Assembly: GCA_947177735.1 (NCBI GenBank)
Contig: CAMWVP010000003.1
Location: 1 to 63,754 of the forward strand
Direction: 5' to 3'
Origin: an uncultured Clostridia bacterium
GTDB taxonomy: Bacteria; Bacillota; Clostridia; Oscillospirales; Ruminococcaceae
DNA length: 63,754 bases
Made by a program: the position numbers and the translations under genes. Below are positions 16,676-25,312 of this stretch, in pieces. The notes below the pieces were generated by a model. It had not been told where the DNA came from. It worked only from the letters and a program-made list of their open reading frames with translations, and did not search any database. Position 1 is the first letter of the stretch. Each line of letters starts with the position of its first letter.

Positions 16676-17393
16676 TAAGGTTACTGTGAACATACCTACC
16701 GTGGGAATGACGCGCGGGCAGAACGTCGAAGAAGAGAATGATTTTTGGAACGAAGTCAGTCTTTTTACCGTTACTCCGGATAATATGTTGCTCGATCTGG
16801 ACAAGCTCGGCATTGATTTTACAAAAATGAGCGATTATTCCTTGTTTGTTTTTCTGTTTTCAATTCAGCGCGAAGAAAAAATATCAAGATTCGTGAACGA
16901 CTTGCTGTTTGCGGATTTTAATTTATGGGAGCTTGAATTAAAGCAATTTGGCGAGAGTTATGTATTTGTTGATGGTACGGGAGAGCTCGTTATCGATGAG
17001 GAGATCTACAACAAATTATCGGGATTGATAGCGTTTATTACGGGTCACGAAAAACCAAAGCGCTTGAAATTCACGGGCGAGAACACTCGCAGGAGTTGGA
17101 TAAGGAAAGAAAAACGCAAAAGGGAGATAGCGGCAGAAAAAGAAAAAAGAAACAAGAACAAAGGGAAAAATGTTTCGGGCGGCGCATTGGACGGGATAAT
17201 TCTCCGTCTTGTATGCAACGCAAATTTCCCGTATGATTTTGAAACGATCAACAATGTTACACTGTTCGATCTGATATATTCGCTCAAGCAGATCGAAAAA
17301 GATGTCAGTGTGACCGATCTTATGCAAAGCCGTCTTGTCGGAGTTGATTTGAAGAAATTTACTCCTGAGCAGCTTAGCAGATATGTTTTATAA
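16626..17393 (+). CDS. Hypothetical tail-module protein (255 aa)
   Basis: It starts 50 nt inside the preceding gene in another frame, with GTGAGG about 7 nt before the ATG. The protein has a folded N-terminal half, a very basic Lys/Arg/Glu linker (about 160-190) and a C-terminal helical part ending TPEQLSRYVL. Position just upstream of the tail tube makes a tail assembly factor plausible. No frameshift signal is evident. I do not recognise the family. Confidence 0.6.
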   Translation: MTEKISLLGRKTYKISDKVTVNIPTVGMTRGQNVEEENDFWNEVSLFTVTPDNMLLDLDKLGIDFTKMSDYSLFVFLFSIQREEKISRFVNDLLFADFNLWELELKQFGESYVFVDGTGELVIDEEIYNKLSGLIAFITGHEKPKRLKFTGENTRRSWIRKEKRKREIAAEKEKRNKNKGKNVSGGALDGIILRLVCNANFPYDFETINNVTLFDLIYSLKQIEKDVSVTDLMQSRLVGVDLKKFTPEQLSRYVL

Positions 17394-17411
17394 TTAAGGA
17401 GGAGGTAACTT

Positions 17412-18341
17412 ATGACAGTAATGCAAATTGGTGATTTTACTATCACCGAATTTGTCAATGTAGCGGCGTATATGCGAAACTCCGGACTGCTGGATTATTT
17501 GCTTGAGGATCTTCAGGATTTTACGCTTAGTTCTACGCAGGAAGACGCGGATATTACCGGCAGGGGCGGCAGACCCATAGGCAAAAAGAAGAAGTTCAAG
17601 TCGGCTAATGGCAACGGAACTTCGGGCTTTATTTCTCCCGGTCTTATGCACACCCAGACGGGCGGTGATATTAAATACGGTAAGTTTAAGGTTAAGAGGG
17701 AAGAGGCTAAGACCGTTCCGGGCAGTGGCGGTACTATCGTTACCGATGCAAAAGCCGTAGGCGCGGTCGGCAAGGAGATAGGTCGTATAAAGCTGTTCGG
17801 TAAAGGCGGTGTGCTTGTCGGCGTTTACGAGCAGGGTACCGTCGCTTCGGGTGAGAATTTCTCTTATGACCCCGCGACAAAGACTATCACTTTGCCGAAT
17901 AACGTTAACATTGAAGCGGGATTGAAGGCGGTTTATGCTTATGAGCGCGAAGTGACTGCGACAAACATTAACAACCCCGCCGACAAGTTCTCTAAGACAC
18001 GCGAACTGTGGGTTCATTGTTATGCAACGGATCAGTGCGATACCATTTATCGTGCGGACTGTCATATCCCGAGAGCGGATTTCAAGGGCGATTTCGATCT
18101 GGATCTGGGCGGTGATCAGACTACTCACCCGTTTTCGTTCGATTGCCTGCCCGATTTCTGTGATCTTGACGGCGACAATAATCTGTATGAATGGTTCTTC
18201 TATGAGGACGACGAGATACCCATAGATGACAGCGAGGGTTATTCGGGCGGTTCTGTGACTGCTCCGGGCGATATCGGAGGCGGTTCACAAAACAACTTTG
18301 CTACCGAGGCTGAGGTCAAAGAAGTGTTCTCTGATAAGTAA
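17412..18341 (+). CDS. Major tail (tube) protein (309 aa)
   Basis: A highly expressed-looking gene with GGAGGAGG ribosome site, long beta-rich protein and position before the chaperone and tape measure genes. It contains a Gly-rich insertion (ITGRGGRPIGKKKKFKS) and acidic C-terminal region. The last 13 residues (ATEAEVKEVFSDK) match a C-terminal motif found in two fibre-type proteins at 54505 and 55076. Assignment as tail tube is by position and character. Confidence 0.65.
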   Translation: MTVMQIGDFTITEFVNVAAYMRNSGLLDYLLEDLQDFTLSSTQEDADITGRGGRPIGKKKKFKSANGNGTSGFISPGLMHTQTGGDIKYGKFKVKREEAKTVPGSGGTIVTDAKAVGAVGKEIGRIKLFGKGGVLVGVYEQGTVASGENFSYDPATKTITLPNNVNIEAGLKAVYAYEREVTATNINNPADKFSKTRELWVHCYATDQCDTIYRADCHIPRADFKGDFDLDLGGDQTTHPFSFDCLPDFCDLDGDNNLYEWFFYEDDEIPIDDSEGYSGGSVTAPGDIGGGSQNNFATEAEVKEVFSDK

Positions 18342-18353
18342 GAGGGTGTTCTA

Positions 18354-18626
18354 ATGACTGCTACATACAGAAATTGCATGGTTTGCGGGAAACGCTTTAA
18401 GATTTGCAACACTTGTCTTAAATCCATGCCCGAGGAACTGCAATGGCGGCGCGTGGTCTGCTGCTCTCAGCATTTTGCTTATCATCTTCCCATAATTCGT
18501 TATGTGCGAAAGGAGATAAGCAGGGATAATGCAAAGGCAGAACTGCAACACGCTATCACCACTTTTGGAGAGATCGAGTTTGCGGAGAATATTAAATCTG
18601 TTGTAAATGAGATTTTGGCGGATTGA
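18354..18626 (+). CDS. Small zinc-finger-like protein (90 aa)
   Basis: Four cysteines in two CxxC pairs (NCMVCGKRFKICNTC) near the N-terminus suggest a zinc knuckle, followed by a helical body with a further CC pair. It lies 12 nt after the tail protein gene with AGAGGGTG upstream. A role in late transcription or tail assembly is possible; the sequence does not decide. Confidence 0.7.
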   Translation: MTATYRNCMVCGKRFKICNTCLKSMPEELQWRRVVCCSQHFAYHLPIIRYVRKEISRDNAKAELQHAITTFGEIEFAENIKSVVNEILAD

Positions 18627-18638
18627 TTTTTTTAAAAT

Positions 18639-18692
18639 ACGGCACTTTGCGGAAGGAGGTTTTTTGACTTATTCGTGAGGTGCCGTTATTTT
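18639..18692 (+). terminator. Terminator between tail genes and the first cargo island
   Basis: ACGGCAC (18639/18640-18646) pairs with GTGCCGT (18680-18686), followed by TATTTTT. The loop is long (33 nt) and contains a GGAAGGAGG sequence. It separates plus-strand tail genes from the convergent minus-strand gene. Confidence 0.6.
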
Positions 18693-18860
18693 TCTATGCT
18701 AACTATTTGATGGGGTTTGGGTTTTTCAAAGACAAGTTCAAATAAAAAATTGTTATTCGAAAGAGGTGAAGGGAACACAAAGCAAAGTATCTATTGTTAT
18801 CTGAATCATGGTGTTCAAATTCCGACATTAAGTCTGCTTGCGCCAAGTAAGAAACAAAAA

Positions 18861-19952
18861 TTAGAATTCTTCTTGTCTATTATAGATTCCAAATGATGCC
18901 CATAAATGCTGTTTTGTTGGATTTAAAAATGCTGTTGGGAAACCAACATATGTAGCCATTGTTGAAACTATACCCATAGGGGGTAAAATTGGTGTGAAAA
19001 TTGTAGCCATTACTCCAATGGTTGCACAGACTTTTCCTATGTTTTCAATAATCCCTTTAGATTTCATTGCTTTTTGAGCATTCAAAATATCATCTTCTAT
19101 CATCTGCATATTTTCAAAATTTTGTTTAGAAAAAGCGGTTATCCAATCATCTACTTTTTTTCTATATTCTTTTGCCTCATCGGTTTGCACTAATTTAATA
19201 TTATCTTTTAATGAAGAAGCTGTGTATATTCTGTTTAGCCTTTCGGATGTGTATTTTAAAATTTTTATAGCTTTAGCTCCTTCCAACACAGAATTTATTT
19301 CGCTAGTGTGAGATGGAGAATCCGTAGTGTTAATCACTGGAGATAATAAATCGTTATAATAAGCTATATTGAACAGCTCTCTATATTCTTTAAGCACTTC
19401 AAAAACAGGATTATGATATATAAAATCTCCCAATTCTATGAAACGGTCAATATCAATGCCAGAATAATCTGTTTTAGGTTTAAGGTTTAAGGTTTTGAGA
19501 AAACTAACCTCATTATAGTTAATATTATATTCATTCTCAAACTTTAAAAAATCTTTAACTTTTTCTTTCCACTCATTGAATATTTCGCCAATTCTATCTG
19601 CGGTATAATAATTGACATCATAACCTTTCTCTGACATCATCTGTTGAACGGTATCCATATCAAATGTGAAAAGTCCTTCCACATCATTCACACATTTTTG
19701 ATATGGCATTAAAATTTTTTTCTCAATCAGTTCCCCGTCCATACAACCATATACAAACGGATCTATATAAACTGCCCCAGAAACCGTAAATTGTTCAAGA
19801 AGCATTTTTGCAGACTGTAATGAGGGCGTAGAATGTGTTACCATATCAAAAATTCCATCTGTCATCCCTTTTTCGCATATCAACCCTTCTTGTGCCGCCA
19901 TTGATAGAAAGGCATTTCTCTGCACTTCATCTAAAACAATCCCTTTATACAT
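18861..19952 (-). CDS. Unknown cargo protein with hydrophobic C-terminus (363 aa)
   Basis: An A/T-rich gene against the late operon. About residues 1-290 look soluble and mostly helical; near residues 300-345 there is a hydrophobic, Gly/Pro/Met-rich stretch (CATIGVMATIFTPILPP...) that could be one or two membrane segments, followed by a polar tail. No family is recognised. AGGAGGAAT precedes the ATG. Its promoter lies in a 134-nt block repeated upstream of the neighbouring membrane protein gene, so the two are probably regulated together. A membrane-acting abortive-infection or exclusion factor is a reasonable hypothesis and no more. Confidence 0.75.
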   Translation of the reverse strand: MYKGIVLDEVQRNAFLSMAAQEGLICEKGMTDGIFDMVTHSTPSLQSAKMLLEQFTVSGAVYIDPFVYGCMDGELIEKKILMPYQKCVNDVEGLFTFDMDTVQQMMSEKGYDVNYYTADRIGEIFNEWKEKVKDFLKFENEYNINYNEVSFLKTLNLKPKTDYSGIDIDRFIELGDFIYHNPVFEVLKEYRELFNIAYYNDLLSPVINTTDSPSHTSEINSVLEGAKAIKILKYTSERLNRIYTASSLKDNIKLVQTDEAKEYRKKVDDWITAFSKQNFENMQMIEDDILNAQKAMKSKGIIENIGKVCATIGVMATIFTPILPPMGIVSTMATYVGFPTAFLNPTKQHLWASFGIYNRQEEF

Positions 19953-20047
19953 CTATTATTCCTCCTTATCAAACCCCACTTGTATAAAATAACCAAAAAA
20001 TTTTATTTGATAAATATGCTCACATATCATCCACTTTTCTTATTATT

Positions 20048-20181
20048 TATTATAGTATACTTTGGTTTGTTCTTCAATACCCATTGCACAAGATGTCAAA
20101 ATTTTGCGTAACGTGTAAAAACTTTAGAGCTTTCAACAAAAAGCCAAAGTGCATTTTGTTCACTTTCACAACATTTTGAGC
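20048..20181 (-). repeat. Promoter cassette, copy 1 (134 nt)
   Basis: Aligns without gaps over 134 nt with 21411-21544, roughly three quarters identical by eye, including the promoter and about 100 nt upstream of its -35 (shared GCGTAACGTGTAA, CACAAC.TTTTGAGC). Conservation well beyond the -35 suggests a regulator-binding region. Confidence 0.85.
20049..20077 (-). promoter_or_regulatory. Promoter of the 363-residue cargo gene
   Basis: Minus-strand TTGAAG (20077-20072), 17-nt spacer, TATAAT (20054-20049), about 95 nt upstream of the ATG at 19952. Confidence 0.75.
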
Positions 20182-20693
20182 ATAACCTCTATGTTGTCTG
20201 TCACACAAAATAAAAAAATTGAAAAGCAAAACACAAAATAATAAGACGGCGATTTTCTGTTTTCGACGGCATATCTGATTATAAAATAGTATTGTTAAGC
20301 CCAAGATTTGAGCACTACTGTGTGCGTGTGGAAAAAAGGCGATAAACCACACACATTGTTAAAATGTTTCCGATTTTGTTGAAATTGCACGATTTTAAAT
20401 ATCTATTGAGGAATGAAAAACGCTTCCCAACCCACTACTGGCATGAGAATGAAAGTTGCTAGTACAATTTCACAGAAATTGCCCTCACATAACAAATCCG
20501 CGAGGGCAAAATAACTTTATATTTGAGCTTTCAAGTGCTAGAGTAAAAACTTGATGTTCATCGCTGTCGTTGTCCGAACAGCGGGGTTCAGATTCTGCTA
20601 GGCAATTCACACTTTCCTAACATTACTTCATTTTATTTGGATGTTTTAGATCCAATTCGGACAACAAAAGGGATTCGAATTTCGGCAGGTGAT
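20182..20693. other. Gene-free stretch between two cargo genes
   Basis: No convincing frame. A hairpin TTGCCCTC/GAGGGCAA (20479-20509) can terminate the minus-strand membrane gene. A 10-nt inverted repeat, GTTGTCCGAA (20569-20578) and TTCGGACAAC (20656-20665), lies 77 nt apart between that terminator and the gene's stop. The rest shows nothing I can name. Confidence 0.5.
20479..20509 (-). terminator. Probable terminator of the 225-residue membrane protein gene
   Basis: Stem TTGCCCTC/GAGGGCAA with a 15-nt loop, about 185 nt past the stop of the minus-strand gene; on that strand it is followed by TTTCTGTG, a weak T-tract. Confidence 0.45.
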
Positions 20694-21371
20694 TCATTCA
20701 TCGCAATTTTCTTCACTCTCAAAATCTCTTGCCAACAGATCTTTTAACTTATCTCTTACACTTCTTATTGTGCTAATAGATGAGCTCTTTAAAGTAATGT
20801 CACCTAGAAATTCCACAATCTGAATTATGCCCCATATGGAAAGCGTTATACCAAGAGCAACAACAGCAAGTGATAAAGCCATCTCTATTGACGCCTTATC
20901 TGTTATCACACCTGCAACAAATGTAATAAAAGGGAATATTAAGAATTTCAAAAAATCCTTATTTTGGCTTTTATTCGATGAATTTTCGTCTAATATTTTA
21001 TTACACTCATTAATTAAATAATGAATTTTTCTTTTAGAGTACCAATCACATTGAGTCCCATTATTATCGTATGTAAAATCTTTAAGAACATCACGCATTA
21101 TATTAAGCTTATTGTTATAATCAAAGTAATAATTCATTACACCTTTAATTCTTTTCCTTTCTAATAAAAAAAGTACTATTGGAATTGCGGCAGCTGTAAT
21201 TAGAGAAATAAAGCCCCACAACACTTTATTGATATTTTTCTCAAATACAAATAAAAATAAAAATACTAAAGGCGTAGCAATTAGGAACATCAAAAAGATA
21301 AGTAATACCTTTTCATTAAATGACATTTTCTCCGTTTTGGACATAAGTTTTTTAATTACTATATTAATCAT
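20694..21371 (-). CDS. Multi-spanning membrane protein of unknown function (225 aa)
   Basis: Two hydrophobic segments near the N-terminus (about 23-46 and 50-70: VLLIFLMFLIATPLVFLFLF, LWGFISLITAAAIPIVLFLL) and two near 145-190 (FLIFPFITFVAGVI, ALSLAVVALGITLSIWGIIQ) indicate four membrane helices around a central soluble loop. A polar C-terminal tail follows. No family recognised. AAAGGAAA precedes the ATG. It shares a 134-nt promoter block with the neighbouring cargo gene, suggesting a two-gene functional unit such as a membrane effector with a soluble partner. Confidence 0.75.
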   Translation of the reverse strand: MINIVIKKLMSKTEKMSFNEKVLLIFLMFLIATPLVFLFLFVFEKNINKVLWGFISLITAAAIPIVLFLLERKRIKGVMNYYFDYNNKLNIMRDVLKDFTYDNNGTQCDWYSKRKIHYLINECNKILDENSSNKSQNKDFLKFLIFPFITFVAGVITDKASIEMALSLAVVALGITLSIWGIIQIVEFLGDITLKSSSISTIRSVRDKLKDLLARDFESEENCDE

Positions 21372-21410
21372 AGTTTTGCATTTCCTTTCACATTAAATTT
21401 TCCATATTAT

Positions 21411-21544
21411 TATTATAGTATACTTTGGTATATTTTTCAATAGCATTTGCGCAAGATGTCGAAATCCTGCGTAACGTGTAATATTTTTGGAACTTTACAC
21501 GAAAAATCAAAGCACATTTTGTTTGTTTTCACAACGTTTTGAGC
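21411..21544 (-). repeat. Promoter cassette, copy 2 (134 nt)
   Basis: Second copy of the block at 20048-20181, again ending in the core promoter of a minus-strand gene. The remaining intergenic sequence to 21744 contains no recognisable feature. Confidence 0.85.
21412..21440 (-). promoter_or_regulatory. Promoter of the 225-residue membrane protein gene
   Basis: Minus-strand TTGAAA (21440-21435), 17-nt spacer, TATAAT (21417-21412). Confidence 0.78.
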
Positions 21545-21765
21545 GCTGTATTCATCTCGCTATTAAACTTTTCTACATGGAAAACTTGCCCATAACTATT
21601 ATCCGTTTAATATAGTAACTGAAATTGAGATCAACTCAGATACGGCGATATAAAACAGAGATTTTGTTGAGTTCATGTAATTTGATTGTCGTGTTAGTTA
21701 AGTGCCTTCAAAACGAACGATAGTACATTAAAGACTGTATAATTTTGTATGAGATAAGAAAGTTG

Positions 21766-22248
21766 GTGAGTGAAATTAAACTTTTGTCAATAGACCAGGC
21801 TACGGTCAAATCGGGTATCGCCGTGCATTGCGACGGAAAGCTTACTATGTACGATATTATAGACCTTGATAAGGAAAAGGTCGATATACCCGAACGGATA
21901 TATGTTATGGTTGATAGGATTTGCGGGTTTATCCTTAAAAACAAGCCCGACTGTGTTGTGTTGGAGGACGTTGCTATGCAGTCAAACCCCGCAACGCTTA
22001 TACTGCTTTCGAGACTGCAAGGGGCTATTATCGGGTGCTGCCGAGTGAACAAAATACCTTATGATATACTCAAACCGCCTAACTGGCGAAAGGCTCTGGG
22101 CTTTAAGCAGGGGCAGGGCATTAAACGCCCGCAGTTAAAAAAACAGGCGGTAGAGTTTGTTCTGAATAACTACGGACTAAAGCTTTCCGAGGACGTGTGC
22201 GAGGCTATCTGTATAGGGAACGCGTTCTTGAGGATGAATAAGATATAA
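21766..22248 (+). CDS. RuvC-type Holliday junction resolvase (about 160 aa)
   Basis: RNase-H-fold resolvase: Asp in the first strand (KLLSIDQATVKSGIAV), Glu in VVLEDVAMQSN and the C-terminal acidic pair in LSEDVCEAICIG. Such phage resolvases trim branched DNA before packaging. The start is uncertain: GTG at 21766 gives MSEIKLLSIDQ, a normal N-terminus, but its ribosome site is weak (AAGAAAG); the frame is open back to a TTG at 21745. The weak start may be a scar of the cargo island inserted upstream. The next gene starts 14 nt after the stop. Confidence 0.88.
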   Translation: MSEIKLLSIDQATVKSGIAVHCDGKLTMYDIIDLDKEKVDIPERIYVMVDRICGFILKNKPDCVVLEDVAMQSNPATLILLSRLQGAIIGCCRVNKIPYDILKPPNWRKALGFKQGQGIKRPQLKKQAVEFVLNNYGLKLSEDVCEAICIGNAFLRMNKI

Positions 22249-22262
22249 AAAGGAGATTACAT

Positions 22263-22907
22263 ATGGCTAATACCAAAAAGACTGTGGCTGAGAATAATGC
22301 CGAGAGCATTACGGATATCAAGACCGATAATGGAGTGCTGTCGCTTTATAACTTGTCGAAGATAGTGAACACCGTTGTTGATTCGGTTTTTATTGAAAGA
22401 GACGGCAGATTGGAGTTTGCGGCGGAGCTGTATGAGGTTCTGCTGGCGTATGTGAAGATTGGTGCGTTCTATCCGCAGACGGGGGTTCTCGAAAACAGCC
22501 TCGACTTATTTTTTATTGATTATATTGGCAACAAGTACAGCAAGGAAATAAGCGAATTGGATCTCGATCCGTTAGCAAAGTATATTGACAATGCGGTAAA
22601 ACGCAAGGTAGAGGCAAGGATGCGGCAGATTGAAAACCCGCTTATCAACTCTATGGTAAAATTTGTTGATATAGTCTCTGTTCTGGCTCAGAAGTATGTT
22701 GACGATATTGATAATGTCGGAACAAGCGACATTAAGGGATTTATTCGGGATTTTGCAGAACTGGCTAAGACAACAAATCCGCAGACCGTGACCGACACCG
22801 TTATCAAAATGCATAAGACGAATACGGACAACGCGGAGAGGTCTGCCGAAAAGATAAAGTCTGCTCCCAAGAAACAGGGCGGCAGGGCTAAAAAGACTGC
22901 GGAATAA
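22263..22907 (+). CDS. Putative tail assembly chaperone (214 aa)
   Basis: A helical protein with a disordered N-terminus (MANTKKTVAENN) and a Lys-rich tail (APKKQGGRAKKTAE). Its place between tail tube and tape measure genes and its helical make-up match tail assembly chaperones, which coat the tape measure before tube polymerisation. I find no slippery sequence for the usual frameshifted longer form. AAAAGGAGA precedes the ATG. Confidence 0.55.
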   Translation: MANTKKTVAENNAESITDIKTDNGVLSLYNLSKIVNTVVDSVFIERDGRLEFAAELYEVLLAYVKIGAFYPQTGVLENSLDLFFIDYIGNKYSKEISELDLDPLAKYIDNAVKRKVEARMRQIENPLINSMVKFVDIVSVLAQKYVDDIDNVGTSDIKGFIRDFAELAKTTNPQTVTDTVIKMHKTNTDNAERSAEKIKSAPKKQGGRAKKTAE

Positions 22908-22925
22908 TATAGGGAGAAGTATGTG

Positions 22926-23192
22926 ATGGAAAATATTGAAAGAATTTATAACGTCGTGGGTGTTTCCGAAAAGGGGTTTGTCCCTGTGGCTAGGGATATC
23001 TTGGCTTGTGTGAATGATTTTCAAGGCTCCGTTTATATTGAGAAAGACAATAGAACCGTCTCGGCAAGGTCTATGGTCGGCGTATTAAGTCTTGGACTGC
23101 AAAACGGAGATACTGTAAAAGTGACTTGCTCGGGAGAAGATGAGTTTTCAGTGAAATTATGTCTTGAGAAGATCGGGACTGTGATTGCTTGA
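22926..23192 (+). CDS. HPr-like protein lacking the phosphorylatable histidine (88 aa)
   Basis: Length and pattern match the HPr fold of the sugar phosphotransferase system: SVYIEKDNRTVSARSMVGV, then LSLGLQNGDTVKVTCSGEDE, closely follow the strands and the regulatory-serine helix of HPr. The loop that holds GLHTRPA in HPr reads GFVPVAR here, so His15 and the partner Arg are gone, while the serine equivalent to Ser46 is kept. The combination resembles Crh. It sits within the tail operon, 18 nt after the chaperone-like gene. Start is ATG 22926 after AGGGAGAAG. A regulatory decoy or a purely structural HPr fold are both possible. Confidence 0.7.
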   Translation: MENIERIYNVVGVSEKGFVPVARDILACVNDFQGSVYIEKDNRTVSARSMVGVLSLGLQNGDTVKVTCSGEDEFSVKLCLEKIGTVIA

Positions 23193-23222
23193 ATTTGGGC
23201 AACTTGAATATGTTTAACGGTT

Positions 23223-23255
23223 ATCTGCATATGGTTTGAACTTTTATATGCAGAT
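23223..23255 (+). promoter_or_regulatory. Perfect 10-bp hairpin before the neck/tail completion gene
   Basis: ATCTGCATAT (23223-23232) and ATATGCAGAT (23246-23255) form a perfect stem with a 13-nt loop; no T-run follows, so it is more likely an mRNA-processing or stability element than a terminator. Confidence 0.5.
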
Positions 23256-23267
23256 TACCGCGAGATA

Positions 23268-23837
23268 ATGGGTAATGGGGGTGAGCTCTTGAAATATATC
23301 AACGATATTATTGCAAATTGCGGTGTTTATAAGAATTTGAAAAACAACAAAGGACAGACGTTGGATCAGCTATTAAAGCAGCAAGCGAGATATTTACAGG
23401 AACTTATCAACGTACAGATTTGCGAGTATCGCAAGGTTTTTAAGCCAAAAATGTATAGACGAACGGGAGATCTTGAAAATTCCGTATCCGTAAGTGATGT
23501 GAAATATGTGAATGGAATTCCAACTGTATATGTATACTTTAACGAAAACGCCGTTCACCGTTCGGGTTTTGGCGTTTGGGCGGTGAAAGACGGGCGCGGG
23601 AAGTATGACGATGATAACCACAATTTCAGCTCCGATGATACGGTGAATACCGCTATCCTGATAAACGAGGGGTATTCGGTGAAAAAGCCCGTGTGGTTTC
23701 AGCATTATGAAAATTTCGGTTTTCGCGGCGGAAACGGGTTTGTGGATAAGGCTATTGCGGAGTTCAACAGGACAAACTCGCTCGGTATTGTCGTGACTTG
23801 GCACGATTACATTCAGGGGCATACGCAGTTATGGTAA
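23268..23837 (+). CDS. Neck/tail completion-like protein (about 189 aa)
   Basis: The sequence has features of the HK97 gp10-like minor structural class: an N-terminal helix with basic residues, then FKPKMYRRTGDLENSVSV (the RTG.L.NS pattern common in that class), beta strands and a C-terminal helix GFVDKAIAEFNR. It normally acts at the head-tail joint. Two starts are possible, ATG 23268 or TTG 23289 after GGGGGTGAG. It ends 30 nt before the stop of the convergent TIR gene, with no terminator visible between them. Confidence 0.65.
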   Translation: MGNGGELLKYINDIIANCGVYKNLKNNKGQTLDQLLKQQARYLQELINVQICEYRKVFKPKMYRRTGDLENSVSVSDVKYVNGIPTVYVYFNENAVHRSGFGVWAVKDGRGKYDDDNHNFSSDDTVNTAILINEGYSVKKPVWFQHYENFGFRGGNGFVDKAIAEFNRTNSLGIVVTWHDYIQGHTQLW

Positions 23838-23867
23838 AAAGTATATGGAGGTGCAAACATCTATCCT

Positions 23868-25007
23868 CTATATGGAAACATTTTGGTGGTTTGATTGTTT
23901 AAATAGCAAGCCGCATTTTATCATTCCTTCAAATAATGATATTATATCACTATATTCAACATTTTCCGTTGCATTGAACGAAATCGTAATATGTCCGCCT
24001 GTTTTTTCATATGCTCGTTCCCGCAGATTAAAAACTCTATCAACTTTGAATCGTATCTTATTGTTATAAAGATAGTAGTCAACAGTATCTTCTATATAAT
24101 CGAAATCATTATCAACATTAGCAATGATAGAAGAAATGTCAACATTTCTTTTTAAACAATCATATATTGGGTATAAATCAAATGTAAGGGTAATTTGCTC
24201 TATATTGGTCAAGCAGTTTAATGCCAATTCTTTATATAATTCAAAAGTCTGCTTAAAATTTTGAGTGGATAAATTAAATATGATATTATGACCTGTATGG
24301 AGTATGTTCCCAAAATCCTCCATTTCTTTTCCAACAATTTCAACAGATATGCCATTTACAACAATACGACTTTGGTATGATGCAAACTTTATATTATTTT
24401 CTTTTAGATAATCTTTTATATTTTTTGCCCACATATCTATGTCATATCTGATAATTCTGTTTGAAATTGGTTCGCGACATTGAGAACAGATAGTATTATT
24501 GGCGCTTTTAAATATATCCCCAATATTGATATGATTGTTATAATCAGTCATTGAAGCAAAAACAGCGCCATAGGTATCATCTGTGAATGCGTAATTGAAT
24601 TCTAAGTCAAATTTTCTATTAATGATGCTGATAAAATTATTAAGACTGTCTGTTGAAGTAATATCAAAGCCTTGTAATAAACTAAGGGGTGGATTTAATT
24701 GTCCAATACTTACGCCTATCCCAACGGGAATGACCTCTATGTTTTTTGAATACGCAAAGCCAGCCTCAAAGTAAATCCACGCAGAATTTACTGAAACCGG
24801 TGTAACAAAAACAAACATAATCTGCGCTTTGTTGAGTCCTTCTTCTATTTTGTGTATCCAATTGTTACCAAAAGGGATACTTTGCCCATCGCTGGACATA
24901 AAAACATCAAGGACATTAGACGTAATTGAGCAAAGTTTATCTTTTATTGGTAATATTGTTTTTTTATCCGAGCTTGAGTGGCTAAAAAATATTGTGGGCT
25001 TTTCCAT
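23868..25007 (-). CDS. TIR-domain protein, candidate anti-phage NADase (379 aa)
   Basis: Residues 1-135 form a bacterial TIR domain: TIFFSHSSSDKK at the first strand, the BB-loop region SIPFGNNW and the catalytic Glu in SAWIYFEAGFAYSK followed by EVIPVGIG. This Glu-containing motif is the hallmark of NAD-cleaving bacterial TIR effectors. Residues 140-379 form an unassigned C-terminal region with one CxxC (ICSQCREP) and beta strands near the end, perhaps the sensor. The gene is A/T-rich, antisense to the tail operon, and preceded by GGAGG. A 64-residue gene with a consensus promoter lies 76 nt upstream in the same direction, so they may form an operon. Defence by NAD depletion is inferred from the family. 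Confidence 0.88.
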   Translation of the reverse strand: MEKPTIFFSHSSSDKKTILPIKDKLCSITSNVLDVFMSSDGQSIPFGNNWIHKIEEGLNKAQIMFVFVTPVSVNSAWIYFEAGFAYSKNIEVIPVGIGVSIGQLNPPLSLLQGFDITSTDSLNNFISIINRKFDLEFNYAFTDDTYGAVFASMTDYNNHINIGDIFKSANNTICSQCREPISNRIIRYDIDMWAKNIKDYLKENNIKFASYQSRIVVNGISVEIVGKEMEDFGNILHTGHNIIFNLSTQNFKQTFELYKELALNCLTNIEQITLTFDLYPIYDCLKRNVDISSIIANVDNDFDYIEDTVDYYLYNNKIRFKVDRVFNLRERAYEKTGGHITISFNATENVEYSDIISLFEGMIKCGLLFKQSNHQNVSI

Positions 25008-25083
25008 GTGTAACCTCCAATGCTAATCATAGTTTGTCGCAATTGCTGTATTTGTCGTTATTCACTGTTTTTGGTTTGCAACG

Positions 25084-25278
25084 TTAGGTGTAAATCTGAG
25101 GGTCTGCGGTATCGCGGCTGTGCTTGCGGTACAGTTCCTCAATCGTTATCAGAGGGAGATTTGTGGCGTATGCTATATCCGATTTGGAAATACCTCCCAT
25201 CTGTATACATCTTATCGCGGTGCGGTAATTCGCCTCGATTTTTGCCTCTTCTGCGGATTTGACTGCGGACTGGTTCAT
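25084..25278 (-). CDS. Small helical protein upstream of the TIR gene (64 aa)
   Basis: The sequence (AKIEANYRTAIRCIQMGG, SKSDIAYATNLPLITIEELYRK) resembles the short helical tail that ends many Rpn-type PD-(D/E)XK nucleases, here standing alone without the nuclease domain. It could be the relic of such a gene or a small regulator. AAAAGGAGAA precedes the ATG and a consensus-type promoter precedes that. It is the first gene of the probable TIR transcription unit. Confidence 0.6.
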   Translation of the reverse strand: MNQSAVKSAEEAKIEANYRTAIRCIQMGGISKSDIAYATNLPLITIEELYRKHSRDTADPQIYT

Positions 25279-25312
25279 TTGGTGTTCTCCTTTTGAAGTG
25301 ATGTCAATATAT

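Noticed and set aside
22263..23192. Programmed frameshift in the tail chaperone region
   Set aside because: No slippery heptamer with a downstream structure could be found at the end of the chaperone-like gene, and the next gene has its own start.
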